This document shows, piece after piece, positions 9,785 through 19,102 of a stretch of DNA of 64,000 bases. Origin of the DNA: Sporocytophaga myxococcoides (GTDB lineage Bacteria; Bacteroidota; Bacteroidia; Cytophagales; Cytophagaceae); NCBI RefSeq assembly GCF_000775915.1, contig NZ_BBLT01000004.1, positions 434,001 to 498,000 of the forward strand, given 5' to 3'. Within the stretch, counting starts at the first letter, position 1. The number at the start of each line of letters is the position of its first letter. The translations under genes and the position numbers were made by a program. A model generated the notes under the pieces. It was not told the DNA's origin. It saw only the letters and a program-made list of their open reading frames with translations, and did not search any database.

Positions 9785-10519
9785 ATGTTTATTCATCATG
9801 GAAGAGAAAGAACTTTCAAACATAATCTTCAAATTGCATCTTTGCTCTCCTTCGTGGCAGGAATAGTTAATGTTGCCGGATTTTTATCAGTAGCAAAACT
9901 TACTACTAATATCACAGGTCATTTTGCCTTTTTTATTGACGAGGCTTTTAAGCTTAATATAGTCCAGACATTTCTTTACCTACTTTTTATCGTAGCATTT
10001 TTTTCAGGCTCATTTACCTCAGGTGCATTGATAGAAATATTTTCAAGGAAAAGTGCAAGATTTGTATATGTAGTCCCAATCATTCTTGAAAGTATAATTT
10101 TAACTTCAACAGGCATTTTGAGCTATAGCTTTATTAATAATAATGAAAATCTGATTGCAACCATTCTACTTTTTACTATGGGTTTGCAAAACTCGCTGGT
10201 AACAAAAATCAGTAACGCTACAGTCAGAACTACTCATTTAACAGGACTCTTTACTGATCTGGGTATCGAGTTATCACAACTATTCTTTTATAAAGAAAAG
10301 GAGCAAAGGTTAAAGCTTTATAGTTCTATCAAACTTAGGTTTACCATTATATCCTTTTTTTTTCTTGGTGGTCTGTTTGCCGGAATACTTTATGACCTAA
10401 TACAAATCAGGGTACTGCTATTGGGTGCAGCAGTACTGATAGCAGGAATTATATATAATTTTAAAAAACAACAACCTAAGGAATCAATTTCACTCTTAAA
10501 ACAAAACATTAAAAACTAA
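9785..10519 (+). CDS. DUF1275 (YoaK-type) integral membrane protein
   Basis: The 244-residue protein has six or seven hydrophobic segments and the start typical of the DUF1275/YoaK family: a first helix with AGIVNVAGFL followed by the TNITGHFAF motif at about residues 43-51, and later TRTTHLTG-like TVRTTHLTGL near residue 151. It is an inner-membrane protein of unknown function; transport has been suggested for the family but not shown. It stands alone, upstream of a convergent terminator shared with the exopolysaccharide cluster. There is no sign of truncation. Confidence 0.85.
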   Translation: MFIHHGRERTFKHNLQIASLLSFVAGIVNVAGFLSVAKLTTNITGHFAFFIDEAFKLNIVQTFLYLLFIVAFFSGSFTSGALIEIFSRKSARFVYVVPIILESIILTSTGILSYSFINNNENLIATILLFTMGLQNSLVTKISNATVRTTHLTGLFTDLGIELSQLFFYKEKEQRLKLYSSIKLRFTIISFFFLGGLFAGILYDLIQIRVLLLGAAVLIAGIIYNFKKQQPKESISLLKQNIKN

Positions 10520-10520
10520 A

Positions 10521-10560
10521 AAAATTAATCCTTCACTTTTAAGAAGGATTAATTTTTTTT
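10521..10560. terminator. Bidirectional terminator between DUF1275 and exopolysaccharide genes
   Basis: A 14-base perfect stem (AAAATTAATCCTTC at 10521-10534 with its complement at 10543-10556) is flanked by A-rich sequence on one side and eight T on the other. It can therefore end transcription from both convergent units. Confidence 0.9.
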
Positions 10561-10572
10561 AGGATGTTTGAT

Positions 10573-11772
10573 TTATACCTTTGAGCTTCCTGAATGGGGC
10601 GTATGTATAAATTTTTTATTAGCTCCTTTTAACTTAAACAGTACCAAAACCATAACAATGAAAGCCCTAGGAAGCTGGGCAATTGCCTTAAAATTCTTCC
10701 TGGTAAAAAACTCCGAAGGGACAGCAATAAGCAACCCAAGAGTTTGAATAAGAAATAAACTTATCCAGTAAAATGCCCCAGGAAAGGCAAGTATACCTGA
10801 AGTAAATTCAATTAAAGCCGATAATACTGCTGTTACACCTGTTACCCCCAAAAGTAACACCCTTGGTGCCAGGAATTGCTGGAAAGCTTTATCAAAGAAA
10901 TCCATATTTCCTTTAGTTAAAAGATGCCAAAGTCCTTGGAAGAAATATTGCCTGAAATAATACAGCTGAGCTGATATCCACCTCCTTCTTTGATTCTGAA
11001 ATATCTCAGCATTTTCTACTTTTTCATCCAGGATATAAGCATCCTCTACATACTCGATTTTAACTTTATCTCTCAGCAGTTTATGTTCAAGCTCTTTATC
11101 AAAACCTCCTATAGCATGATTGGTAGCCATTACCTTTTTAAAATACTTATAATGAAAAGCCATTCCCGAACCAATGAGACCGGATGAAAGTCCTAATACT
11201 CTATGACCTCTTCTGTAGATATGATTATTAATTTCTTCGCTTACAGCATCCAGTATGGCAAAATTAGTATTCATATTCTTTGCTATTCTATGGCCTTGAA
11301 CAGCGCCTATGCCTTTTACGGATATTACCGAATTTAACTTCCTTATGAAATCTTCTTTCATAATATTATCAGCATCCAGCACAAGTGCATAGTCATAAAG
11401 ATTCTCGTCTAACTGACTGAGCGCTGCATTAAGTGATTTAGCCTTTGTACTTTTATCGAAAGAAACTTCAATCACTTTAACAGGCATTGATTTCAGCAAA
11501 TTCAATGTACTGTTTTGTAATGAATCAGCTATTACAATTACATCATAAAGATGTTCAGGGTACTTCTGTTTCAAAGCCTCTCTTGCTGAGTTTAAAATTA
11601 CCTCATCTTCTTTATATGATGGGATAAAAACTGCAAATCTTCCCGATGGTTCTTTCAATTTATATTTTCTCAGACCACCGAGTCTTCCGGCAAAAGAGAA
11701 AAGAAACCCATAAAATACACAGACCGATAAATAAACAAATAGAATTAATAATATAATTTTAATAGCAATCAT
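10573..11772 (-). CDS. Membrane-bound family 2 glycosyltransferase (last gene of exopolysaccharide cluster)
   Basis: This 399-residue protein has one N-terminal membrane segment (about 3-27), a GT2 catalytic domain and two or three C-terminal membrane segments. Visible motifs are FIPSYKEDEV, VLDADN (DxD), GFDKELEHKL and NQRRRW, the Q-x-x-R-W signature of processive or membrane-embedded GT2 enzymes such as BcsA/NdvC relatives. It probably adds sugars to an exopolysaccharide at the inner face of the cytoplasmic membrane. Its start overlaps the stop of the upstream glycosyltransferase gene by four bases, so the two are translationally coupled. It ends just before a strong bidirectional terminator. 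Confidence 0.85.
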   Translation of the reverse strand: MIAIKIILLILFVYLSVCVFYGFLFSFAGRLGGLRKYKLKEPSGRFAVFIPSYKEDEVILNSAREALKQKYPEHLYDVIVIADSLQNSTLNLLKSMPVKVIEVSFDKSTKAKSLNAALSQLDENLYDYALVLDADNIMKEDFIRKLNSVISVKGIGAVQGHRIAKNMNTNFAILDAVSEEINNHIYRRGHRVLGLSSGLIGSGMAFHYKYFKKVMATNHAIGGFDKELEHKLLRDKVKIEYVEDAYILDEKVENAEIFQNQRRRWISAQLYYFRQYFFQGLWHLLTKGNMDFFDKAFQQFLAPRVLLLGVTGVTAVLSALIEFTSGILAFPGAFYWISLFLIQTLGLLIAVPSEFFTRKNFKAIAQLPRAFIVMVLVLFKLKGANKKFIHTPHSGSSKV

Positions 11773-12704
11773 GCGGCTTCAAGTTTAATCCTTTTATTCT
11801 CCAATAATGCTTTGTTCTTAAAATTCCATAAATAACCTTTCATAAATGCTTTGGCAAAATCTACTTTTTTTGATAACAAATAAGTCAATAAATTTTTTGG
11901 CAATGCTACAAAAGTAAAATAGATCATACTGAGATAAAGCTTTACTCCTTTTACATTTCTTCGCATAAACAGCAATCTGTTTCTTGTAAGATAGTAAATT
12001 TTCATGGGATTAAGTTTACCCACTGTCGCAGACTCTTTATGAAACACATTTGAATTACCAACAAACCAGATCGTATATCCGGCATCTTTTATTCTTTCGC
12101 AGAAATCAAGCTCTTCATAATAAAGAAAATACATTTCAGGCATAAAACCCACCTCCTGAATTACCTTTTTGGGAATCATCATTGCCGCCCCATGTCCATA
12201 AGGAGTGCAGCAACAATGATTATACTGCCCGTTATCTTTTTCATGCTGACCTATATACTTATTTCTTCCTGAAATAGGGTTGATTTTAGTACTTCCTGCA
12301 AACTGAATCTTTCCATCACTATGATAATAAATCAATTTTGCGGTTGCTGCTCCAGCCCCTGGATCTGACTCCAATTTCGAAACAAGCGGTTCCATAAAAT
12401 CCGGTGCTACCTCCGTATCATTATTCAGCATGAGGAAATACTTACCTTTGGCTGCTTTAAAACCAACGTTATTTCCACCAGCAAACCCAATATTACTTTT
12501 ATTTCTTATCAGCCTTACTTCTGGATACCTTTCCTTAATAACCCCAGGATCTTCTTTAGAATGATTATCCACTACAATGATTTCAACATTAGGATAAGTA
12601 ATTTTCCGTAAAGATTCAAGAAGTGCGCATGTCACATCAGCTCCATTATAATTTATCGTTACTATTGAGACCAACGGGTAAATATCCTCTCTCACATTTC
12701 TCAT
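11769..12704 (-). CDS. Family 2 glycosyltransferase, rhamnosyltransferase-like
   Basis: The product (311 residues from the ATG at 12704) carries GT2 hallmarks: VSIVTINYNG, VVDNHSKED, the GFAGGNN segment and LNNDTEV, which replaces the DxD in the WbbL/RfbF-like rhamnosyltransferase group. The C-terminus has a basic, hydrophobic region near residue 230-280 that may sit on the membrane. A GTG at 12734 in the same frame would add ten residues. The ATG is preferred because it begins just before the conserved strand and the purine run beside the GTG is too close to be a ribosome site. It is coupled to the downstream glycosyltransferase by a 4-base overlap. About 200 bases separate it from the O-antigen-ligase-like gene. 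Confidence 0.83.
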   Translation of the reverse strand: MRNVREDIYPLVSIVTINYNGADVTCALLESLRKITYPNVEIIVVDNHSKEDPGVIKERYPEVRLIRNKSNIGFAGGNNVGFKAAKGKYFLMLNNDTEVAPDFMEPLVSKLESDPGAGAATAKLIYYHSDGKIQFAGSTKINPISGRNKYIGQHEKDNGQYNHCCCTPYGHGAAMMIPKKVIQEVGFMPEMYFLYYEELDFCERIKDAGYTIWFVGNSNVFHKESATVGKLNPMKIYYLTRNRLLFMRRNVKGVKLYLSMIYFTFVALPKNLLTYLLSKKVDFAKAFMKGYLWNFKNKALLENKRIKLEAA

Positions 12705-12908
12705 ATCAAAATGAAATTTAACATACCAACCCACCCCCCTTTGATGTCAATGGAAAGAAATAGTAAGGAATAAAGAATCAGATTATCTTAAAAAAATCCT
12801 GTCTGCAGTCCCACCTTTTCTCTTATTACATCACCAGTATATGAGTTCTTTTAAGAGAAACATACAAAAAAACGGGATTGTTAATAAGAACCTGCAACCC
12901 AATACCGG

Positions 12909-14354
12909 TCAGGGCTTTACAGGTATTATATTTTTAGAAGTTTCTTCAGTATCAAAAGACGGCGCAAGAAAAATAACTCCAATAGAGATGCTCCAAAACA
13001 CAACTGTAGGAAATTGAGCTAATACCTGATTACCATAACTTGCTACAAGTATTCCAAATACTCCCGCATACAGAGCCATCATCTTCTGTTTCAGGAGTGG
13101 ATCGCGAAGATTATAAACCAGGTAGAATCCTCTTCCAAGTATAAATAACAAAGTAAATATATGAATCATCAATCCCACAATTCCAGTTTCGGCCCAAATC
13201 CTGACATAGTGGCTATCCGGAGGAGTTTCAGCTAAAAATGTTCCAGGACTAAAGCGACTTCCCCAGTAGCCAATTGTTCCTATTCCTCCCCCTATTGGCC
13301 TTGATGCAAGATAAACCTTCAATTTTTTCTGGTTTTCCAGCCTTACTTTGAAAGAAGGGTCACTCTGAGGGTTTACAGCACTTCTCATTCTTTGAATCTG
13401 ATAATTAGACTGACCAATGAAAGTAAACCGTAAGAAACAGAATACTGCAGCCATCGCAATGAATCCAAGTGTAAATACTCTAAAGTTCCTGGTGAGCAAG
13501 AGATAAAACAAACCGCCAACAAACACAAACATAGCCCCTCTTGTTCCCGATATAGCCATGCCCCAAAAACATAGTACAGCTACTACAAAATAAAATCCCG
13601 ACTTAAAAGTGGAGTTAGATTTCAGTGACAGTATAATTGCTACTAGGGAAGAAAAAGACATAAAGGCACCAAATTGCCCTGCATCAGAACAAAATGAAAA
13701 ATATCTTATTTTACCAAACAGAATGTGCGTATCCGCAGCTGTTTCAAGCCAGGCCTTCTCCACATGGTCAAGACCAATATACATTTGCTTCATTCCATAT
13801 AGAGCACAAACCAAAGCCCCAATCATCCATAAATTAATGAACACATCAATGAGTTTCTCTGATTTAAGCACCAGGAATGTCAGTATAATAAGGAAAATGA
13901 TATAAAAAGATATCGCTCTTACCGCATAGAACCATGCTTCAAAGCTTACAGCTTCAGGATTCAGTATTTCAAGTACTGTAAACCCTGTCCACAATAACAA
14001 TACCCAAATTAAGCTATTGTTCAGTTTTTTGACATTGTCATAAGAAACATTGAACAGAGCAGAGAATATACTAATTACCAGCACAATATCGAGAGATGTT
14101 CCTAAAGGAGCTGAAACATATCTTGTGATACCATTAACAATCAAACCTACTATCATTGCCATAATCATTCCTGATATAGGATATGAGAATATAATTGCAA
14201 AAACCACAAGTACCAATGGAAGAGAAGCCGCTACAGCAGTAATAACAATACCTCCTTTGGCAAACAACAAACCTAAAAAGTAGGCAAATAACAACAATAA
14301 AGGCCATTGACCATATTTTTTCACATTTTCGAATAAGATATCCCGGTTAAGCAT
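12909..14354 (-). CDS. O-antigen ligase / Wzy-like polymerase family membrane protein
   Basis: The 481-residue protein is almost entirely hydrophobic with about 10-12 membrane helices. It has a large external loop near residues 310-390 containing GGGIGTIGYWG, followed by PDSHYVRIWAETGIVGL, the H/E-containing signature of the O-antigen ligase (Wzy_C, PF04932) family. It should polymerise or ligate lipid-linked oligosaccharide on the outer face of the inner membrane. Its ATG overlaps the TGA of the upstream flippase by one base (TGATG), so the Wzx and Wzy-like proteins are made together. Polymerase versus ligase cannot be separated by sequence alone; the cluster context favours polymerase. Confidence 0.85.
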   Translation of the reverse strand: MLNRDILFENVKKYGQWPLLLLFAYFLGLLFAKGGIVITAVAASLPLVLVVFAIIFSYPISGMIMAMIVGLIVNGITRYVSAPLGTSLDIVLVISIFSALFNVSYDNVKKLNNSLIWVLLLWTGFTVLEILNPEAVSFEAWFYAVRAISFYIIFLIILTFLVLKSEKLIDVFINLWMIGALVCALYGMKQMYIGLDHVEKAWLETAADTHILFGKIRYFSFCSDAGQFGAFMSFSSLVAIILSLKSNSTFKSGFYFVVAVLCFWGMAISGTRGAMFVFVGGLFYLLLTRNFRVFTLGFIAMAAVFCFLRFTFIGQSNYQIQRMRSAVNPQSDPSFKVRLENQKKLKVYLASRPIGGGIGTIGYWGSRFSPGTFLAETPPDSHYVRIWAETGIVGLMIHIFTLLFILGRGFYLVYNLRDPLLKQKMMALYAGVFGILVASYGNQVLAQFPTVVFWSISIGVIFLAPSFDTEETSKNIIPVKP

Positions 14355-15691
14355 CAGTCAACACTAAGATTTAGTTTACTCTTCAACTTTTTAACTGAAC
14401 TTTTGATTTCTTTAAATCCTTCTGAAAATAATTTGGAAGGAACTATCTTAATATCCCTTTTTAAGAAGAATATTCCCATAATGACTCCTGCAGAAAAGGT
14501 AAGTATGGACACAATTGCAACCGGCCATAACATACCAAAGGACTTTAGTACGATGAATACACCAAGGGAATTGATACATACCATTACAATGACTTTAAAC
14601 ATATTCTGCTGAGGCCTGCTGAGAACATCCAAAGCCAAACCTGAATACCTGTCAATTGGCATTAAAGCAGCATGAAGCGCGAATATTCTTAGAATATTGG
14701 CAGATTCTTCATAACCTTCACCTCCCAATAAAACGACCAAATATTCTGCAAATATGATACAAAATACTACTATTGGAAGGAGCATAATGCTGAACATGCC
14801 TGCAGTTCGTTCAAGCTTTTTACTGAGGCCCTGAAGGTCTTTACTGTTTACTAATCTTGAAAAAGAAGGTAAAGCTGTTGCTGCAAAGCTCCTTAATGGA
14901 ATTTCAACCAATTCGAATAATTTGAGAGGAATATTAAATATTGCTACTGCTTCTCCTCCCAGGAAAGCGCCGATCAGGAAGGTATCAGAGCTTCTCAACA
15001 AATTAGCACCTACCATGGTGCCCATACTAAACTTCCCGAAATTAAATAAATCTTTAACCTTCTTCCATTCAGCAAATCTGATACTTTTTATATTTGTCCA
15101 TCCGGCAATAACACAAAATAAACTCCCGAAAAAATGGGATATCAGGTAAGACTGAACAATAAACTCTTTACCTCTATGAAGAAACATTTCAACGCATAAC
15201 AGAACTATAAATACACCGATACTAATCAGACGTATATAAATAATTTTGCTAAATTTCATATCTACCTGAAGTATCCATGATGAAAAATTATAAGGAAGGG
15301 TAACAATTATTAATATCCAGAAATAATTAAAAAAATAAATTGCTCCTTCTGAATCAATATAGAAGAGCATTACTTGCTTAAGCAAAAAGCATAGGACTAC
15401 AAAAGAAATGGTAATCAGAATGGCGAACAACCACGCACTTCCAATTACCTTTTCTTTCTCCCTTTCACTAACACCTGAACAAAATTTAACTAATGGTGTC
15501 TGTAAAAAACCTACCCTTAATAATTCAATAAAAACATAAACAGTAATGAACAATATCCAATTACCGAAATCTTCCTTTGAAAATATTCTTGCGAGTAAGG
15601 CAAAACTTATAAAACCAAAACCAGCCGCAATGATATTACCTGTTAAAGAGAGAATATTATTATTAGACAAAACCTTCTTTAAAAACCTCAT
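14354..15691 (-). CDS. Polysaccharide flippase, Wzx-like (MOP superfamily)
   Basis: The 445-residue protein has about 12-14 predicted membrane segments and begins LTGNIIAAGFGFISFALLAR, followed by IFSKEDFGNW, which matches the first helix and loop of oligosaccharide flippases (Polysacc_synt family). It would move undecaprenyl-linked repeat units across the inner membrane. It lies between a GT4 gene (4-base ATGA overlap) and the Wzy-like gene (1-base overlap), the expected position for a Wzx/Wzy system. A charged C-terminal tail rich in Lys ends the protein. Confidence 0.88.
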   Translation of the reverse strand: MRFLKKVLSNNNILSLTGNIIAAGFGFISFALLARIFSKEDFGNWILFITVYVFIELLRVGFLQTPLVKFCSGVSEREKEKVIGSAWLFAILITISFVVLCFLLKQVMLFYIDSEGAIYFFNYFWILIIVTLPYNFSSWILQVDMKFSKIIYIRLISIGVFIVLLCVEMFLHRGKEFIVQSYLISHFFGSLFCVIAGWTNIKSIRFAEWKKVKDLFNFGKFSMGTMVGANLLRSSDTFLIGAFLGGEAVAIFNIPLKLFELVEIPLRSFAATALPSFSRLVNSKDLQGLSKKLERTAGMFSIMLLPIVVFCIIFAEYLVVLLGGEGYEESANILRIFALHAALMPIDRYSGLALDVLSRPQQNMFKVIVMVCINSLGVFIVLKSFGMLWPVAIVSILTFSAGVIMGIFFLKRDIKIVPSKLFSEGFKEIKSSVKKLKSKLNLSVD

Positions 15692-16896
15692 ATAACTCTT
15701 TCCTTTTTCAACTCCAGCATTCTCTCTACTATTGAAGAGAACTGCTCAACTCTGTTTTCCCACGAATTATGTTTTGAAAATTCTATTCTGGCTTTCATCT
15801 TTTCTACAGAGTCATTATACAAAGCGTCTCTGAGACTATTAAGAAAAGCTTCTTTGTTATTAGCTATCCACACATGACTTTCAAATTCAGGAATTTTAGC
15901 AAAATCAGTCATCACGACAGGCTTTCCGGCTGCCATGTATTCATTAATTTTAAGTGGATAAACGCCACTTGTAACCTCGTTCTTCAGATATGGAATTATA
16001 CCTACATCCATATCTTTAAGAAGAGATGGAATTTCATAAGGCTTCCTGCTTCCCATAAACCTGGCATTGGGATATTTCTTCAATGCCATTCTCGCAATTT
16101 CATTAGTAACCCTTCCTATGAATTGGAATTGAACTTCAGGAAGCATCTTTATCGAATATGATAAAAGTTCATAATCAAAACGTTCATCTATACTTCCTGT
16201 ATAACCTACAATTCTTGGTGCATGTGGAGATTTTATCTTTAAATCTGCAATGGAGTTGAAATGATCAAAGTCCACTCCATTTTTAACAACAAAACAATTC
16301 TGATGTAACGGACTCTTGGATTTGAATAAAGCATCAGATGTAGTAATTACGGCATCTGTTTTCTTTATATATTCCTTCTCTATTTCCGGACCGTGAAAAT
16401 GATACCATTGATCACCTTTAATCTCATCATAGCAATAATAGATATTCAAGAGCTCATTAAAATCACCCACTAAAGGAAGACCAAAAAAAGGATTATACCC
16501 ATTCACCACAATAGGATTTTCCATCTTTAATGTCTTGAGCGCTCGTTGAATTGCCCCCCTTACTAGATTGCCATTAAGCTTCAGCAATACTCTGTAGGGA
16601 TTGTCATTTTTAATCCAGTTAATAGGTAATACCGGCGGTGGAGTCAATACATGTATTTCGCTTCCATAAACTGTATTGACGGTCCTCAGACGATTTTCAA
16701 GTCCTATTATTCTTGTAACAGGAACCTTTTGTTTTCCTGACAAAGCAGCTAAAATGTCTTTTACAGTATACTCATAATCTACAAATAGAATTCTGTTTTG
16801 CTTACTTAATATACTCATCATCTTCACTACTGTATTGACAAAGTCTTTATCCCATGTAGTAAGCGCCATGCACAGTATATTTTTATTCCTGATCAT
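15688..16896 (-). CDS. GT4-type glycosyltransferase (GT-B fold)
   Basis: The 402-residue enzyme has a Rossmann-like N-terminal half and a donor-binding C-terminal half. Visible motifs are VVKNGVDFDHF, VGYTGSIDERFD and the E-x7-E region with PLKINEYMAAGKPVVMTD, all typical of GT4/Glyco_trans_1_4 enzymes. A YYCYDEIKGDQW segment in the middle resembles WcaC/ExoL-like members of exopolysaccharide clusters. It is soluble and would act at the inner face of the membrane on a lipid-linked acceptor. Its start overlaps the upstream co-polymerase gene by 14 bases and its stop overlaps the flippase start by 4. Sugar specificity cannot be told. Confidence 0.85.
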   Translation of the reverse strand: MIRNKNILCMALTTWDKDFVNTVVKMMSILSKQNRILFVDYEYTVKDILAALSGKQKVPVTRIIGLENRLRTVNTVYGSEIHVLTPPPVLPINWIKNDNPYRVLLKLNGNLVRGAIQRALKTLKMENPIVVNGYNPFFGLPLVGDFNELLNIYYCYDEIKGDQWYHFHGPEIEKEYIKKTDAVITTSDALFKSKSPLHQNCFVVKNGVDFDHFNSIADLKIKSPHAPRIVGYTGSIDERFDYELLSYSIKMLPEVQFQFIGRVTNEIARMALKKYPNARFMGSRKPYEIPSLLKDMDVGIIPYLKNEVTSGVYPLKINEYMAAGKPVVMTDFAKIPEFESHVWIANNKEAFLNSLRDALYNDSVEKMKARIEFSKHNSWENRVEQFSSIVERMLELKKERVI

Positions 16897-19102
16897 AAGA
16901 TACTTTATTTTTCTTGGTCACATTTTTATCCTGGTTATCTTTACTGACAAGTTTAGCAGAAAACCATTTAGGCACCCTTCCATAAATCTGTATCAGTCTG
17001 TCTGTAGTAACCTTATTAAGAACCAATAAAGGTTTTGACTTCAACACCTTCGTCAGCAATCCTGATAGGTAATTATCAGAATCCTTCCAGGGCCTGTCAG
17101 CTCTGAGAACTAACAGACATAGATCCGCATCTTTAACCAATTGCAGAGGAAGTTGATATTCCTGAAGTGAAGGAATTTCAAGAAAGACGAAATCTGCTTT
17201 ATCGATTGTTTTAAGTATTTCACTGATCTTAGTAGCGGGAACCATCCTTTCGATAATTTCATAATGTCTGACTTTTACTTTTGAAATATCTACAACTTCC
17301 CTCTTATCGATACTTTCAGGGCGATATCCTTTTTCTGAACCTGGAGTGAATATTTCAGAAATGTATCCAAGATCTGATATACGTTTTGCCATTTTATAGA
17401 TCATCCAGGTTTTCCCTTCTGAAATCTGTGTACCGGCGACAAGGATAATTTTAGTTTTCTTTTCCGGAGCAGCCTTTTCTGTTTCCATTACTATTCTGTT
17501 AACTGCCTGCTCTATAAGAGAATCTTCAAAATATTCTGTAATCCTGTTTCTCTGTGTTACTTTAGGTAGTATACCTGCCACTTCAAATCCTGTGAGACGC
17601 TCTGCTCTTGCGGAATTTTTCACGGAAGAATCTAACAACTCCATCGCCAGATAAATACTTAACAATAGTAAAAACGAGGCTATCATTGAAAGCGGAATCA
17701 TTACAAAATCTTTTGAAGCGATAGGCTTTACTGGATAAAAAGGCTGATCCAAAAGTTTGATATTACTTGACATTTTCACATTCTGATATCTCTGCTGGTT
17801 CATATTTAGAGCCTCAAGCTTATTCATATATTCCTTCTCTGCAACCTGTACCTCTCTTTTTAGAGTAAGCAACAAAGAACCAAGTGGAGTAAAATCGTTA
17901 TAAGTAGTATTAAAGGAATTAAAACGCTCTTGCATAATCTTAAGCCTTGCCCCACTCTCCTCTATTATCAGAACATTGCTTAGCCATTGCGTAAGAATAT
18001 TATCACTTGGAATCCCCTCCTGACTGTTATTAATGGAGTAAAGGTTATTTACAAGATCTTTAAGTTCCTTTTTTATTGCCTCAGCTTTTTCTGTTAATTC
18101 TCTTAAATTTTCCTTTGTTTCACCAAAGTTTTTTGCATTTGCAATCTTATAATTAATATCTGACAGCTCTTGTCTTTTAGCCAATACTCTGTCATTACTC
18201 TCCATAATATTCTTTCTTCCCTTCAGCCTTTCTTCAAGACTTACCAGACTTGCCTGAGCTGAAGCAAGAATCATTTTTTCCTTTTCAATCTCATCTGCAT
18301 ATGTTTGTCTTGACTCTGACAATACTTTTGCCTGTTCATCAAAATTGATAATCTTATTTCTTACCTGGAAATCCTTTAGCTTAAGTTCTGCATCATTAAG
18401 TCTTGCTCTTGCTTTTTCCGTCTGGTCAGAATAATACGATACCACATTCTTAACTTCCGATTCTTTTATCTCACTGAATTTTCTGATAAAGACTTGAGCG
18501 AGCAACAAAAGTGTCTGTTGACAAATAGCCGCATCATTGGCACTATAAGACACGTCAAGCATATCACTGTTTTCCTTTCTGATAGCATTAACTCTTTCCC
18601 GGATCTTATCTACTCCATATATGCCATTTTGAGATGCAACAAGAGCAGAAAATACATTGAACTTATTTTTGCTCATATAAGCTTGCAATTTTTCATAAGT
18701 AGCCTCTGGTGTGGCTCCTTTTACCTGATGCAAAACAGAGTCTGGCACAATAGCTCTTATTTCACTATATTTTTCAGGAGAGATGTACCTCAAATCCGGA
18801 TTATCTAAGGAAATATGAGATGCAACCAGCCTTAAAGAAACCTCTTGTATTGTTTCTCTGGATTTTAGCGTATTCAAAAGATTATCGAAAGCATTACTGA
18901 CTGCATTGTGATCAAGCCTCGGATGCTCTTCTGTGGTAACATTGTATCCGCTGGCAACTCCTGTATAAATCAGACATGTAGAAGCATATTCCTTTTCTTT
19001 CTTCCTTGTTTTCATGTATACCAGTGAGGCCACTGCAACAGGAAAAAGTATCAGAAGCATCAAGTGCTTTCTGAGTATCCTAAATATATCACCAAAGGTC
19101 AT
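16883..19102 (-). CDS. Wzz/Wzc-like polysaccharide co-polymerase with eroded BY-kinase domain
   Basis: The 739-residue protein has a first membrane helix at about 14-32, a long periplasmic region with strong coiled-coil character (about 190-460), a second membrane helix near 470-490, and a C-terminal cytoplasmic P-loop domain. The Walker-A-like segment GTQISEGKTW is at 557-566. The Walker A' Asp motif of bacterial tyrosine kinases is not recognisable, Walker B reads FVFLEIPS (Glu for Asp), and the usual C-terminal tyrosine cluster is reduced to one Tyr. It likely sets chain length and links polymerisation to export, with weak or no kinase activity. It overlaps the upstream TolC-like gene by 4 bases. 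Confidence 0.85.
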   Translation of the reverse strand: MTFGDIFRILRKHLMLLILFPVAVASLVYMKTRKKEKEYASTCLIYTGVASGYNVTTEEHPRLDHNAVSNAFDNLLNTLKSRETIQEVSLRLVASHISLDNPDLRYISPEKYSEIRAIVPDSVLHQVKGATPEATYEKLQAYMSKNKFNVFSALVASQNGIYGVDKIRERVNAIRKENSDMLDVSYSANDAAICQQTLLLLAQVFIRKFSEIKESEVKNVVSYYSDQTEKARARLNDAELKLKDFQVRNKIINFDEQAKVLSESRQTYADEIEKEKMILASAQASLVSLEERLKGRKNIMESNDRVLAKRQELSDINYKIANAKNFGETKENLRELTEKAEAIKKELKDLVNNLYSINNSQEGIPSDNILTQWLSNVLIIEESGARLKIMQERFNSFNTTYNDFTPLGSLLLTLKREVQVAEKEYMNKLEALNMNQQRYQNVKMSSNIKLLDQPFYPVKPIASKDFVMIPLSMIASFLLLLSIYLAMELLDSSVKNSARAERLTGFEVAGILPKVTQRNRITEYFEDSLIEQAVNRIVMETEKAAPEKKTKIILVAGTQISEGKTWMIYKMAKRISDLGYISEIFTPGSEKGYRPESIDKREVVDISKVKVRHYEIIERMVPATKISEILKTIDKADFVFLEIPSLQEYQLPLQLVKDADLCLLVLRADRPWKDSDNYLSGLLTKVLKSKPLLVLNKVTTDRLIQIYGRVPKWFSAKLVSKDNQDKNVTKKNKVSYDQE

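Noticed and set aside
12705-12734. GTG start for the rhamnosyltransferase-like gene
   Set aside because: The purine run lies right beside the GTG with no spacing for a ribosome site, and the ATG at 12704 starts just before the conserved strand. The longer form cannot be excluded.
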